Positions 42,600 to 53,500 of a stretch of DNA of 64,000 nt are shown in pieces. Each line of letters opens with the position of its first letter. Within the stretch, counting starts at the first letter, position 1. Under the pieces are notes generated by a model. That model made no database searches, was not told the DNA's origin, and saw only the letters and a list, made by a program, of their open reading frames with translations. Source of the stretch: Actinernus sp. WN-2022 (taxonomy: Eukaryota > Cnidaria > Anthozoa > Actiniaria > Actinernidae); assembly GCA_030867875.1 (NCBI GenBank), contig JAOWCC010000655.1, positions 12,670,269 to 12,734,268 of the forward strand. Direction: 5' to 3'. The translations under genes and the position numbers were made by a program.

Positions 42600-44340
42600 A
42601 TCAGTTTGGTAAGTACTGTTCCTCAAGATCTATCCATCTTCTTCATTCCCTCTTTAAAAATACGAACAGAACGCTCTACCAGCACATTAGAAGAAGGATG
42701 TATGGGTGCCGTTTTCACATGTACAATGCCATTTTTGACATATATTCAGCAAACTCCTCTCTGGTAAATCCTGTGCCGTTATCTTACACTACCATCTCTG
42801 GTAGTCCATGCGTGGCAAAAGCTTGTCAGAGCTAAATGTCCATTGTTGCAACAAAACTGGTACTAGAGGTCGGATAAACGTCCATCCATTTGCTGTAGGC
42901 ATCCACCACGATTAAAAATAACTGCCCCATGAATGATCCCGCATGGTCTATATGTATGCGGGACTTAGGCAATTCTCATGGGTGGAGTGGGGCAGCCGCT
43001 GGTTCTGTGCTGTGAAGTTGGCAAACTTCACAAGTCTTGACCTTTTCCTCAAATAATCTGCATTTAACCCAGGCCACCAGAGGTAGCTGCGGGCTACGTT
43101 TTTCATCCTCATAGTGCCTGGATGACTAGCATGTAGGTCCTCGAGAAGGTGCTTCTCACCTTGCATGGTAATATACACCCATTATGGGTACTTAAATCAT
43201 CTCTTCTGACATAGAAGGGATACAGGCTTCTATCAGGACATTTATTACAGTTCCATCCATGCTGAACATTCCTCAAGATCTGTTTCAGCACTTGGTCTTG
43301 TGATGTCTACTCTGCATTCACGGGCATGGACTCTAGAAAGCTGCTCCATAAAGAGTACTGTTTCACCAGATAGTAGTACATGTGTCACCGTATCCTTCAA
43401 AGGCAGTCGGCTAAGGCTATCAGCATTTCCATGTTTACATTCCTCTTTGTAAAGGAGTTCATAGTTGTAGGCTGCAAGGAGTAATGCCCAACCATGAATC
43501 CGTGGGAATGGTTTTGTCAGCGTGAAACAAGCATAGGAGTGGCTTGTGGTTGGTGTAGATCCTGAATTTCTGTCCGTACAGGTACTGATATAATTCTTGA
43601 TTCCAAATATAACTGTTGCTCTCTCCTTGTCCAACTGTGCAGTTTTTCTCTGCTGCTGCCAATGTCCTGAATGTGTAATATCATGGTTTCTCCTGTCCAT
43701 TGATTATACTGATTATATTGATTATACATTGTGACACTGACCGCGCCTACCCATAGGGAGAGGCATCACAAGTTCAAACAAGTTCCTTACTAGGATCATA
43801 GTGTACTAGGAGGTCCGAGGAATTCAATATTCCATTGGCGTTATTTCAGGCAACCACTTGTTTATTACCCCAGTTCGACTTAACAAGCAGTTCGTGCAAT
43901 CGGGCTAAGATAGTTGACAAGTTTGGCAAGTAACAAGCATAGTAATTCAGCATTCCCAGAAATGCTTGAAGTTCCTTGATATTAGTATAGTAGGGGCAGG
44001 GGATTCTTAAATGACTCTCACCTTCCTGTCTGCAGGTTGAATACCATCTTTGTTGATGCGATGACCCAAGTAAACTACTTCCGGCTTCAAAGATACACTT
44101 TTCCTGTTTTAGTTACTCTTCTACCCTTTCCAATTGCTCTATTACTTCATGTAAAGCGTGTAAACGATCCTCTCTAGTTTTGCCTCTCACAAGAATGTCG
44201 TCAATCCGAACTACTACTTGTTGTATGCCTTGGAGTATGTTTTCAAGTGTGCGTTTAAAAATACCTGGAGCCGATAAAAGCCGTATGGAAGTCGGTTATA
44301 CTGGAAAAGGCTACTATGCGTATTTATGGTTGTATAGCAT
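42600..44340 (-). pseudogene. Gypsy-type pol remnant (RT, RNase H, integrase)
   Basis: Read on the minus strand: RT with IDDILVRGKT (about 44200) and VVYLGHRINKDGIQP (about 44060); RNase H/connection (TNHKPL about 43540, then AAYNYELLYKEECKHGNADS and LSRLPL about 43400); integrase zinc region (HASHPGTMRMKNVARSYLWW); and catalytic core (IVVDAYSKWMDVYP about 42900, DNGT about 42780). The frames change repeatedly and stops interrupt the integrase. The 5' part is missing, cut off near the MITE at 44380. Confidence 0.8.
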
Positions 44341-44379
44341 TTGGACTCGTCGTATAATAAAGAAATGGTAAAAGTACAG

Positions 44380-44527
44380 TGTGCGTCCATCGAGTTAGGG
44401 GCGCACGCGGGAGGTTGCTAAGCACGAAAGATGCGTGAGAGTCGCTCGAGGAAAAGCCGAGAGCGACTCTAGCTTCTTGAGTGCTTAGGCAACCTCCCAA
44501 ATGCGTCCATAATTCGATGGACGCACA
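44380..44527. mobile_element. Hairpin MITE
   Basis: 148 bp with inverted ends TGTGCGTCCATCGAGTTA and TGTGCGTCCATCGAATTA. Pairing continues through GGGAGGTTGC.TAAGCAC and a central hairpin around gagagtcgctcgagg. Confidence 0.85.
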
Positions 44528-46019
44528 GCTATGCAACGCTCTTGCAACGTCGGAATTAAAGCCACATAGACTTACTATATACCGTTTTAAAGGTCTTGAA
44601 TTGAAGAAAGTATATATTTAATCCGTTTTGAACAAAAGTAAAAAAGCGTAGATGTTGTATATATTTCTACGCGAAATGAAGGAGTTCAGCCCTTCAGGCT
44701 TTGAAACAATGTTTTTCTTATTTAGCCCTTTCGCATCCCAACTAAATTGACTTTTTTGATATATTGCGTATTACAGATTTTACCCCTTTTCAAAGTTGAA
44801 AAAGTAGTTTTTTTATCCCATTTTGATAAAAACCAGGTCATAAAACCTGAACGAAAAATTATTTATAAATTCCCCGACACTGTATTTGAGAAACAGTCTG
44901 TTTTCTACGACTCGTGAAAAATTTAGGAAAATTGGACAAAACGCTAAAAGGCTGAACTTCAACAAAGTCCGGTTTTTGGCCGAAAAAAGAGCTGAGAAAC
45001 AGCCCGATAAAGGTTTTCGGTTCATTTCACGGTTGACTAAGAAGTCCCGCCTCCAAGGGTAATCTCAATCAGAGCGATTCGTGTTGTGTTCAGTCTCGGC
45101 CGATTACAAAGTTCAGACGAGCCGCAGAACAGAGAAAGCTATACTGTTCACCGATGCTCACCGATAATCGATACTTCTACAGAAACTAGTTAGCTATAGT
45201 GTCGATTCCAGCTTAATTTCAAGAAGAAACACTCTTTTAGGAGTACAGAAAATATCATGCAGGAAAAACCACTGAAGCGCAGCTCGATCCACACCATGTA
45301 CACAGTAGACTGTTTTTGTAATTCTAAAATTTTTCATCGCGCTGAAACAAATCCGGCAAACCTTAGCTTCCTGTTCCTGCATTGAATTCTCTTTAAATTT
45401 TTGGCCAATTGAAGATAACAAAACTTTATTGCTTCATTCTTTGTTGACTTTCAGTCTTCGATGATTCTAACTTCTTGGAACTTGAATACGGCACCAAGAA
45501 AGATCTACTTTTACACTTTTGGGCATTGCATTATACACGTAGGAAATCGTTCCGAACGAAAAGTAGCGCAGAAAATCACAGGATAGCGAGAATGAAATAA
45601 CATGCCCAGTGAATTACAGCAGCTGTCAATCATTTTTCGCGCCTTTTTTGCAGGAAATCAGAAAGTCGCAATTTCAAGGCTTTAAAATTTTTTTTTAGAG
45701 TTTGAGTTTTTTTGTGATGCCAGATTAGGGCTTTAAGATTTAGAATTTGCGAAAAAACGCATTTTTGAAACTTTTGAACCTTTATTAAGACCTTAACTAG
45801 CTCTTGATAAGACTTTACTCCTGGTTTCACTGCTACTAGAAGGTTGCACACAAGTTTATATACCTTGCTTCCACATACACTCAAAAAGAATGGCCTGCCG
45901 TTTGATGCTGTTGGCAATTTCGTATCCTAATCCTATTCCGTTTGCTTCGAATTAATGTCCCAATTGTTCTGTGTAATGCTACCAGGTTTTTTGTATCAAA
46001 AGCATCTACTCTACCAAAT
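44528..46019. other. No recognised gene
   Basis: AT-rich sequence with no retroviral-type motifs. The minus frames at 45194-45421 and 45630-45917 have no domain. This may be degraded LTR-element internal sequence. Confidence 0.35.
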
Positions 46020-46185
46020 AAAGTTGCCATTAAATCGTCGACGCCAAAATGAACAATACTAAAATCAAGCGAAATGAAGGAAACAAGAAATAGCCATACG
46101 GCTCAACTCAAACGTTTATTTATAATTCCATAATAATATACACTAAGTCTGTCATAACGCGCAGCATTAGCATTGTTCAGACATG
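46020..46185 (-). repeat. Possible diverged LTR
   Basis: Shares GCTAATG, a GTTATG-CAGA block, GAGCCGTATGGCT and TTTCCTTCATTTCGCT with the segment at 41820-41934, in the same orientation. Too diverged to pair confidently. Confidence 0.3.
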
Positions 46186-47440
46186 TGTTCTGTTGGTAGT
46201 CGCAAACGTATTTCTCCTGAGACAAAGTGGTGCAGAGCTGGAGTTTGGTGGACGGTTAACTTTCGCATTTCAACGTTTCCTGGACCCGACATCACCTTCT
46301 CGATTAACCTTTCAAACACCGAGTAAAATCTTACCGTACACACACCACCAGATATAATCAGCTGACTCGTAAATTTCCAGCGTTTGGACTCTACGTGACA
46401 TGCGTAAAATTTAAACCAATAGGTTCCTCTCTCTCTCTTCCTTTCATCTTGAGAGAGAGGGGGAAGGAATCTCTATCCATACGGTAGGGTAAACAGACAC
46501 TGGAAATGCAGGCGGATTTATTGAAACAAAGTTTTGTTCGAGAATCCGGGACTTCATCGGGCATGCTGGCTTTAAAACAAATCTCTGACTTGCTGTATTC
46601 TTTAAATTCTTGACAAATTTCTCGTCCCACTGTATTAATCAACGCGATGGCTTATGTTTATAAGCTGATCTTACATCAACAGTTCGACTTGAATAGGCAA
46701 TCAGAACTTTGACACTGAATTGTAAAGTACTCATCAATGTCAACAATATTTCGAGTCTAATCTGCACTTACTGATTTCTGAACATACATTAGCTTCAGCA
46801 AAGGTAGGGGTTTCCGACCTCGTCCTTGATGCCTTTGACTGGAAAATAATCTCTCCTAGACTTTAGTCTATGAAAATAGCCGTCTCTATTCAGCCAAAAG
46901 CGAGCTCCCATGAGAGATTTCGAGCTTTTTTCTCTCGGGAGTATTAAATCACCTGACGAGTTTATCTTTTGTGTCTCCTTCTCTTCCCATCTGACTTCCT
47001 TTCTACACTAAATATTCCAGATACATAGTTGTTTACCTCGCAAAGATTATCAACTTTTCGAACACACCTACCGACTATTTGAGATAAATCCTGCGACACA
47101 GTCTATTAGAAATCCTTCAAGATCTGACCGTTTGAATAGGTTTGAATACAACTTTTCACAGCACAGGGTCCACACAGACTTCGACAAACCCCATTTGGAA
47201 CATAGTTTCCTTTGGTTTTCGACCGCTTGAAGCTTATACCGTTGATTGGTTTATTTTTATGTTGTTACACTTGACTGGTTATGCATTACGGGCGGATTGG
47301 GGAAAAAACACGGGTTTCGTTGCAGGCCCTACCTTCTTTCCCTCTTCCTCTTCCCCGCTCCCACTCTTCCCCTCTCCTAATCCACCCTTGCCCCCCACCC
47401 CCCCCCCCCCAAGGAACGCTACGCAGGATATCAAAGTTTG
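46186..47440. other. No recognised gene
   Basis: Contains a small (CT)n/(GA)n inverted stretch at 46428-46468 and poly-C near 47394-47410. No supported ORF. Confidence 0.4.
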
Positions 47441-47449
47441 AAGTGGAGC

Positions 47450-47770
47450 CCGGGTGGCGCAGTGGTTAATCGCTTCGCCTCTCACCTCTGTGGCCCAGGT
47501 TCGATTCCGGGACGCGGCGCCATATGTGAGTTGAATTTGTTGGTATCTCGCCCTTGCACCGAGGGTTTTTCTCCGGGTTCTCCGATTTTCCTCCCTCCGC
47601 AAACAACAATACGCTAAATTCCAATTCGATCTGTGGATTAGCCGGGACCTGGCTTTGATCAGCCCCCATGGTTGTTTCAGGTCTCGTTAGAAATTCAGAG
47701 GAAGTAGGGGGTTCCTAACCGCTCGCCCCTTGAATCCTACTATGTATCCTAAATCTCAACATATACCTTT
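47450..47770 (+). mobile_element. tRNA-derived SINE
   Basis: The head has a good A box (TGGCGCAGTGGTTAATCGC) and B box (GGTTCGATTCCGGGAC). The conserved body reads TCTCCGGGTTCTCCGATTTT and CCTCCCTCCGCAA, and a unique tail ends near CTATGTATCC. This is the layout of RNA polymerase III-transcribed SINEs mobilised by LINEs. It is a complete-looking copy. Confidence 0.8.
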
Positions 47771-47949
47771 CAATCCACTAACTAGCCTCATTTATAGGGG
47801 GGAAAGGGGGGTCCAGAATCAACAGAACACCGTCAAAACAAATTTAAAAACGTCTTAAGTCTTCAGCTTTAAAATGAGACGTTTCTCGTGCAGTTGGTTT
47901 GCTCTAGAAGTCATACTACCAACAACTGTTGTACCGTCTCAGTGGGGCA

Positions 47950-48345
47950 AACTACTCAAAAGAACATAGAGAGAGAATACTGCAAATACAGAAACGCTGT
48001 GCCAGATTAGTGTTAAATGCATTTTTTCTGATAGCTCAGTCAAACTAGTCACTGATATTGGCTGGCTTCCTATCGATGATATAATAAGCCTTAGGAAGCT
48101 GTGCATGCTTCAATGATAAACTAAGTCAAGGGCTTTGCCCAGATTACTTTAGCTCTTACACCGCTTACATAAAGAACACACATAAGCAAAACATATCTTC
48201 AGCTAAGATCAATATTGTTACACCTGCATGTCGTAAAAAACTCTGGACTCAGAACTTTCCATTCCAGTGCAACTCGAACCGACGCTCAGAAGTACGACTT
48301 CACATCGCCAGCAATTACAGGGAACACACCAGACTGAGTTCAATA
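47950..48345 (+). pseudogene. LINE RT C-terminal fragment
   Basis: Reads RILQIQKRCARLVLNAF, then after a frameshift VKLVTDIGWLPIDDIISLRK, then in another frame GLCPDYFSSYTAYIKN and LWTQNFPFQCNSNRR. This series matches the thumb and C-terminal part of non-LTR RTs. At least two frameshifts. Confidence 0.65.
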
Positions 48346-48349
48346 TGGC

Positions 48350-48750
48350 CTTTTAATTACAACGGAAACTCGAGCGGGAGAGATTCGTGTTTACAATTCC
48401 AAGATGTAGGACGCTTAAGTATCCGTTCCGAGAGCGCATGCTTGATGGCGGGCGACCGTGTACAACTGTCTACACTACTGGCGTGACTACTTTTCTTTCC
48501 TGTCTCCTTGTCTAAGTAAATAACATTAATTGAATAACGACCATTCCAGTGTAACAGAACAGTTACTATTTCAGTAACATAACAATTGTATGACTTGGTG
48601 AGGGGGGGGGAGCAATCCCCTAGTAGCATACCCGCTATTTTCAACAGACTTATAACGTTATTATCTATAACGTATATAAACGTGTTTATGAGTCATACTC
48701 TCGTATATAGGGTATCATGTAGACTGGGGTTGCTTCTAGACCGCTACTGA
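48350..48750. other. No recognised gene
   Basis: Includes a poly-G run at about 48602-48610. It could be the 3' end of the retroelement to the right, but no LTR pair was found. Confidence 0.3.
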
Positions 48751-48754
48751 GGCT

Positions 48755-50290
48755 TTAGAAACCAGTGTAGTAGTCGTTTAAGTGTTGTGGGGCGACGCGT
48801 TGTCTTGTGGAACATGTGAGCTGAGTACTGCTGCCATCGTCTTCAGGCCAGTCGTCGGTAACTGCTGCATTTCCATGGCTACACTGAGTGAAAGAACTTG
48901 GTGTGGGTTGGTCAGCGTTATTGAGGGGCCCAACGTCATATAGAGCGGGAACTTCTGACGTGGACGGTGCGGATATCCTTGTCAGGCCTTGGGAGTGTGA
49001 TTGCGCGGTTATTGCAAAGGGCGTCTTGAGCGGTACGGAACGCACAGTTGAGGTCGTCTGTCCAATGGATGTCTTCTTGAGATTGTTTGCCAGCTACGAC
49101 GTCGTCGAGGGGGGCTAGTAGGCTAGAACACAGAGTGACTACGCGTGCTAGAACTTTATATGCTCCTATAAAGGACTTCATACCTCCAACCTTCTTGGGT
49201 GGACTACATGATTATAGTGTAGAAACACGATGGGGACTTGCCTGGAGTTTGCCTGGAGACAAAATTCACCCTAGGATAGTGGTGGTTTGGGGGTTAATGG
49301 TGGTCTTGCTCGCTGATAGACGCAAGTTAGGGTTCTGAAGGGCCTTTACAACTAAGGGCCAGTTGTGCAATAGCTCGTCTGGACTGTTGCCCCTGCAATA
49401 CAAATCATCGGCGATCTTGGCGACTACGCCTGACTGTAGTAAGTCACCAAGGACGCGGCACATAAGGTCCCCTAGTCAGGTTTCCGAGCAGGGCATACCC
49501 ATAGCTGACCGAGCGTTACACGGACTCCGCGAAATGGGGTTGCTACCCCAGGCCCACAGTACTTCATAGACTCGTGGGATAGAGGTTTCTGGTAAAATGC
49601 GCTCGTTAGATCGGTAGCAATAATGTGCTTCCATTGGGCGATCTGGCGGAGTGTGCTGTCTACGTCGCGCATCAAGGAGGGCTAAGGTTTGGAATACCGG
49701 CCTACCTCGACGAAGGTGGTAAAGAGGCGAAAGCCGCCGATTGCTTTCTTGACCAAGAATGATGGGTTAAGGTACTCTACTGACACGTCGATGTCCTCAG
49801 GATGTTTGAAGACTCCAAGTTTCTCTAACTCGTCGAACTTTTATTGAAGCTCGACGAGTTCGTCGTGGGAGTACAAAAGTAGGCGACCTTTACGCTGTGG
49901 TGGTTCTACAAGGCTCATATTCACCTTGACTTCGAAGGGACCTACGGCCTCATTGCATCCTGTGATGTTGGGGTCGAAGACACCATCGTATTGGTCTATG
50001 AGTTTATGGGATTTAATTTGGGTCTCCGGGGGAAGTAGGTTGTCAGGGTCGAGTTTTACGCTATCAGTGCCTAGTACTTTGCGTGAAAGCTGCGCGTATC
50101 TTGTGAAAAGGGAGAGTGTGGTCTGGTGTTCAAAATGTTCATTACGTTTGAGACACCGTGGGCCTTCTTGCAGGTTTGGGAGGCGCAACTTTCCTCTAAC
50201 ACTGAATATAACTCCGGATTCTGTCCACATTTGTGCACGTGCGAACAATGGGAGCGTCGGTACGCGGCTCGAGTGCATACTCAGAGATGG
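48755..50290 (-). pseudogene. Gypsy-like pol remnant (RT and RNase H side)
   Basis: On the minus strand: a pre-RT linker (YDGVFDPNITG, then FEVKVNMSLVEPPQRKGR), RT palm motif [13 protein letters not shown] (about 49640), motif [11 protein letters not shown] (about 49410), and connection residues (YKVLARVVTLCSSLLAPLDD, then RTAQDALCNNRAI). Stops and frame changes occur throughout. The remainder of the pol gene (integrase) is not visible. Confidence 0.75.
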
Positions 50291-50317
50291 TTGGGGCGTC
50301 GTCAGGGAGGTCGATAT

Positions 50318-51237
50318 CTAAGAAATCTCCAGGCCAAATGGTTGTTGGGAAAGGGGGACACGTAGCACAGATGCACGGCGGACGGCATTCTCCGTCTGAC
50401 ACTTTTCGGTAGAGCCGTATATGTACGTCCTGCTATCTCCTAGGATGACCTGTCGCTTGGCTGGGCGAACAGTTACGTCGTTTGTCTCCATGAAGGGAGT
50501 GCCGGCCTGGACGTCAACATGGAGATGTTCTACCACTAAGCCCTCGAAATGGAAAACTTGACCGCCGCGGCTGAAGGTGAGGCACGTTTCACATATGATA
50601 TTGCTTGGTGTGCTGACTGTGAACTGGTGTGGATCCCTGCGCCGAATCTTTTAACAGCGGAAAGGCGAATCATGTTACAAGTGGCACCGCTGTCTATGAT
50701 CACGCATGCGCGGTGGTGTCGATAGAAAGTATCTATATACGGCGATTGGCGTAAATGTACCCTTCGCGTCGTGTGACTTGGAGGTGGATCGTCAAGCTCG
50801 ACAGGGGTTGGTGTGTCGTCATAGGGAGGGTCATACGTAATTTCGTCGGCATCGTCATCGAGAACAGAGACAATTTGTCTCGCCTTTAACATAAATTTGC
50901 GATCTTGCTCAGGAAGAAATTTGCATTCGCTTAGATAATGATTGTTACTAACCGCGGGAGCCGGCTTGTTTGCACATGGGCATTCTCTGTTGCGAGGGTT
51001 GGGTTTAGCTGCAGCCCTAGGCGGCATCTGGCGGGGTAGTGGTATGTTTGAGGCGAATGTAGCAGCAGCGCACATGATTTTAGCATCGTTGGCGGCGCGA
51101 ATTTCGTCTAATAGGGAGCTTAGTGCCTGGGATAGTTCCGGCTTTATGGAAGCCAACGTTCGAGATCGAAGCTCTGTTCCGTAGCGTTGTTTAATTAGTT
51201 TGGGAAGGTCTGGGTCGATTACATTAAACGTAATCAT
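50318..51237 (-). pseudogene. Gag C-terminus and aspartic protease of the same element
   Basis: The 233-codon frame 51237-50536 starts MITFNVIDPDLPKLIKQRYG, has a Cys/His region (CPCANKP, then HYLSECKFLPEQDRKF) and the retropepsin motif CVIIDSGATCNMI (about 50690). A second frame (50536-50318) continues. The protease active-site triad DSG is intact. Confidence 0.75.
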
Positions 51238-51549
51238 GTTAATATTATAAAGTTATCTAGTGTTGGGGACAGTTCTTCGTCCTCAGCTATTGCTTTTCCG
51301 TGGTGGGATCGGACAGAACATTAGCCTTTAGTAAGTGGCCTCTATAAACGCCATAAGATGCTGATAGAGCTCTTCTAGACGCTCTTCGGGCTCTAATCTG
51401 ATGTTGTTGAAATCAATAAAGTGTGCTCCTGTAACTTGTAAACCAAAGTGTAGCCTAATGACTTGCCAGATTGATTCGATAGACGTGGACACCTTTATGA
51501 TAGTGATTCTCGATATAACAATAGTTAGCTATTTGCCCTAGAATGAGCT

Positions 51550-51921
51550 CTAGCATGCTGACCTTTTGCTGAGCCGTGCACTCTGCGCTTCGGGGATATC
51601 TTCATTGTCGTTGGTGAATCCTCGTACAGGGTTTGATTTTGTTTTCTTTTGCCAAGTTACTTCCTCCACTAAGAAAGGAACGAAATGATCGTCTAGGGAT
51701 AGAGTATACACGACATTTTGTTTCCAGTTTTCAAATGTGTTCAGAGTGTTTTTGGTCAAGCACCACTGTTTCGGTGCACGTGTTGTGTGAGCCATTGGTT
51801 TACCTGGTTTTCTGTCGGCTTTGTGACTGCTGAGCTCCGACCAGTTTGTCGTGACGGTGTGTGAAGTAATACCAGTAGTTTTCTTTGTTGAGGGAGTGGA
51901 GAACGAATCATGCTCATGCAT
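51550..51921 (-). pseudogene. Gag N-terminus of the same element
   Basis: 123 codons with [20 protein letters not shown] and [13 protein letters not shown], a capsid-like N-terminal pattern of LTR retroelements. Between it and the next frame (51240-51550) the gag reading is lost. Confidence 0.6.
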
Positions 51922-52259
51922 TAAATTTTATTATTCCGCTTTACAAACAATATTCACATGTTGCGAAGAACAATAGGATTCTGGGCGATGTTAGTGGAAC
52001 AACGTGAAAATTGAAAATTAACGACTGAAAACTAAGGGCACGTTCTTTTATGACATATTCAGGATATTCCTAAAAAGGAATGCACCAATAAAACAATGTT
52101 GTTATATTATCAAACAAACAAATAATTATACAGATAAATATGTGAAAGGTTTCGAGGTATTGTTTATTTCGGAATAGCAGTAATATGTTCCAAATAACGC
52201 ACCTTAAACGTTACATGGAGTTTAAATTACGCAAACATATTATTATAATAGTGCTCATT
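51922..52259. other. No recognised feature
   Basis: AT-rich spacer. I looked for an LTR here because a gag start lies to its left and found no match to 48350-48750. Confidence 0.35.
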
Positions 52260-52618
52260 TATGGCAGAGGAAGCAACCTACTGCGGTTATACGATCGCTA
52301 AGTCTGGCATTCAGAAAAATGGCAGATTGGGTAAAGGCGATTCAAGGAGCTCTGGAACCAACTAATACTTCTGAGTTGCGAGCTAATCTTGGAATGCTGA
52401 ATTATTACCACCGAATTTTGCCAAGTGTGTCTACTATGTTGGAACCATTACAAAAGTTGCTTCGCAAAGAAGAGGAGTGGTCATGGGAAGCTGAACAAGT
52501 AACAGCATTCGAGGTGTCGAAAGGGATGCTACAATCAGATGATTTGTTAGTGAATTTTGATGCAGAGAAACAACCAGCGTGTGATGCATCGCCTTATGGC
52601 ATTGAAGCAGTGTTGTAA
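52260..52618 (+). pseudogene. Gypsy RT/RNase H fragment
   Basis: Plus-strand frame with CGYTIAKSGIQK, AIQGALEPTNTSELRANLGM, NYYHRILP, LEPLQKLLRKEEEWSW and CDASPYGIEAVL. This is the connection region of a Gypsy pol, ending at the first RNase H aspartate. It is isolated and truncated at both ends. Confidence 0.75.
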
Positions 52619-52669
52619 GACGACTAAGGAAGCTGTATTTAACTGTTTGAGTTTAATTCAAGATCAGCA

Positions 52670-52846
52670 TGGTTAGGCTACAACGCCCAGACTACAACTG
52701 AATGTTTACTCCAAGTCTGCGGCTACAAGACTAGCGCTCACGTGTATGTGCAGCCAAGCGTGCGATACAATGATTGACAGATTAACAATAGTGTAACAGA
52801 ACATGATATGAAATACGTGATAATAACAGTCACACAACTTGTCACA
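52670..52846 (-). repeat. Probable 3' LTR of the split Gypsy element
   Basis: On the minus strand a purine tract (aggaaaaggggaga) leads into TGTGACAAGTTG; about 177 nt later the sequence ends GTAGCCTAACCA. Position fits the 3' end of the pol gene at 52920-59142. Confidence 0.5.
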
Positions 52847-52919
52847 TCTCCCCTTTTCCTAAAGGTGTGACAAACGAACTGTCCCTTGTAGAGTGTTACA
52901 TTACACGATAGATATAGTT

Positions 52920-53500
52920 ATGGTGTGACAAAGTCTTTAAGCAATACAGGTGGCTTGGGTTGTCGCTGCGACCTCCTCACATCGGTACCCGCACTAGGTG
53001 GAGGCTCCCTGACCGGACCAGATGCTGCTGCCGTATCATTCAGATGTGCCTGGTCAAACGGCCCTTCTCCCTACTCGGACTCTGGATCCTGTGGTGGCTC
53101 CCCTGTCTGGATCAGCTGTCTCCGGTTCCTCCTGTGCACTCCGTTGCCTACTTGCACCTTGTAGCTTCTATGGCCTGCTTTCGCTGTGCATGTTCCGGGA
53201 CTCTAGGTTTTCTCTCCGGGTAGTCGCATGCGTATCGTATCTCCAACATCGATCGGCTCTAGGGGTTTAACCCTCTCATTGTAATAATGCTGCTGACGCT
53301 GCTTTGTGCCAATCAGCTTCCTTGTATCTTCTTCTGTGGGGTAGCTTGCTTCAACAGCGATCCAGCAACAGGTAGCAGCTTCTTACATCGGCGTCCCATA
53401 AGCCGCTGAGCAGGGCTGGTGCCTATTCCGGCTGTAGGCGTGTTGCGCCAATCCAACAGCGCTTGGAGCTCTGAGATGCCTGATGCCTTGCATTTGGCAA
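52920..53500 (-). pseudogene. Integrase C-terminal part of the split Gypsy element
   Basis: Reads KCKASGISELQALLDWRNTP, AGIGTSPAQRLMGRRCKKLL, then in shifted frames QRQQHYYNERVKPLEPIDVG and IRMRLPGEK. This continues the integrase whose core ends at 56496, on the other side of the inserted LINE. About 20 residues are missing at the join. Confidence 0.8.

Noticed and set aside
47279..47602. 107-codon minus frame over the SINE
   Set aside because: Antisense reading through a SINE and a poly-C tract; such frames recur wherever this SINE type occurs.
49841..50402. Plus-strand frames opposite the Gypsy-like pol
   Set aside because: Shadows of the minus-strand retroelement frames.
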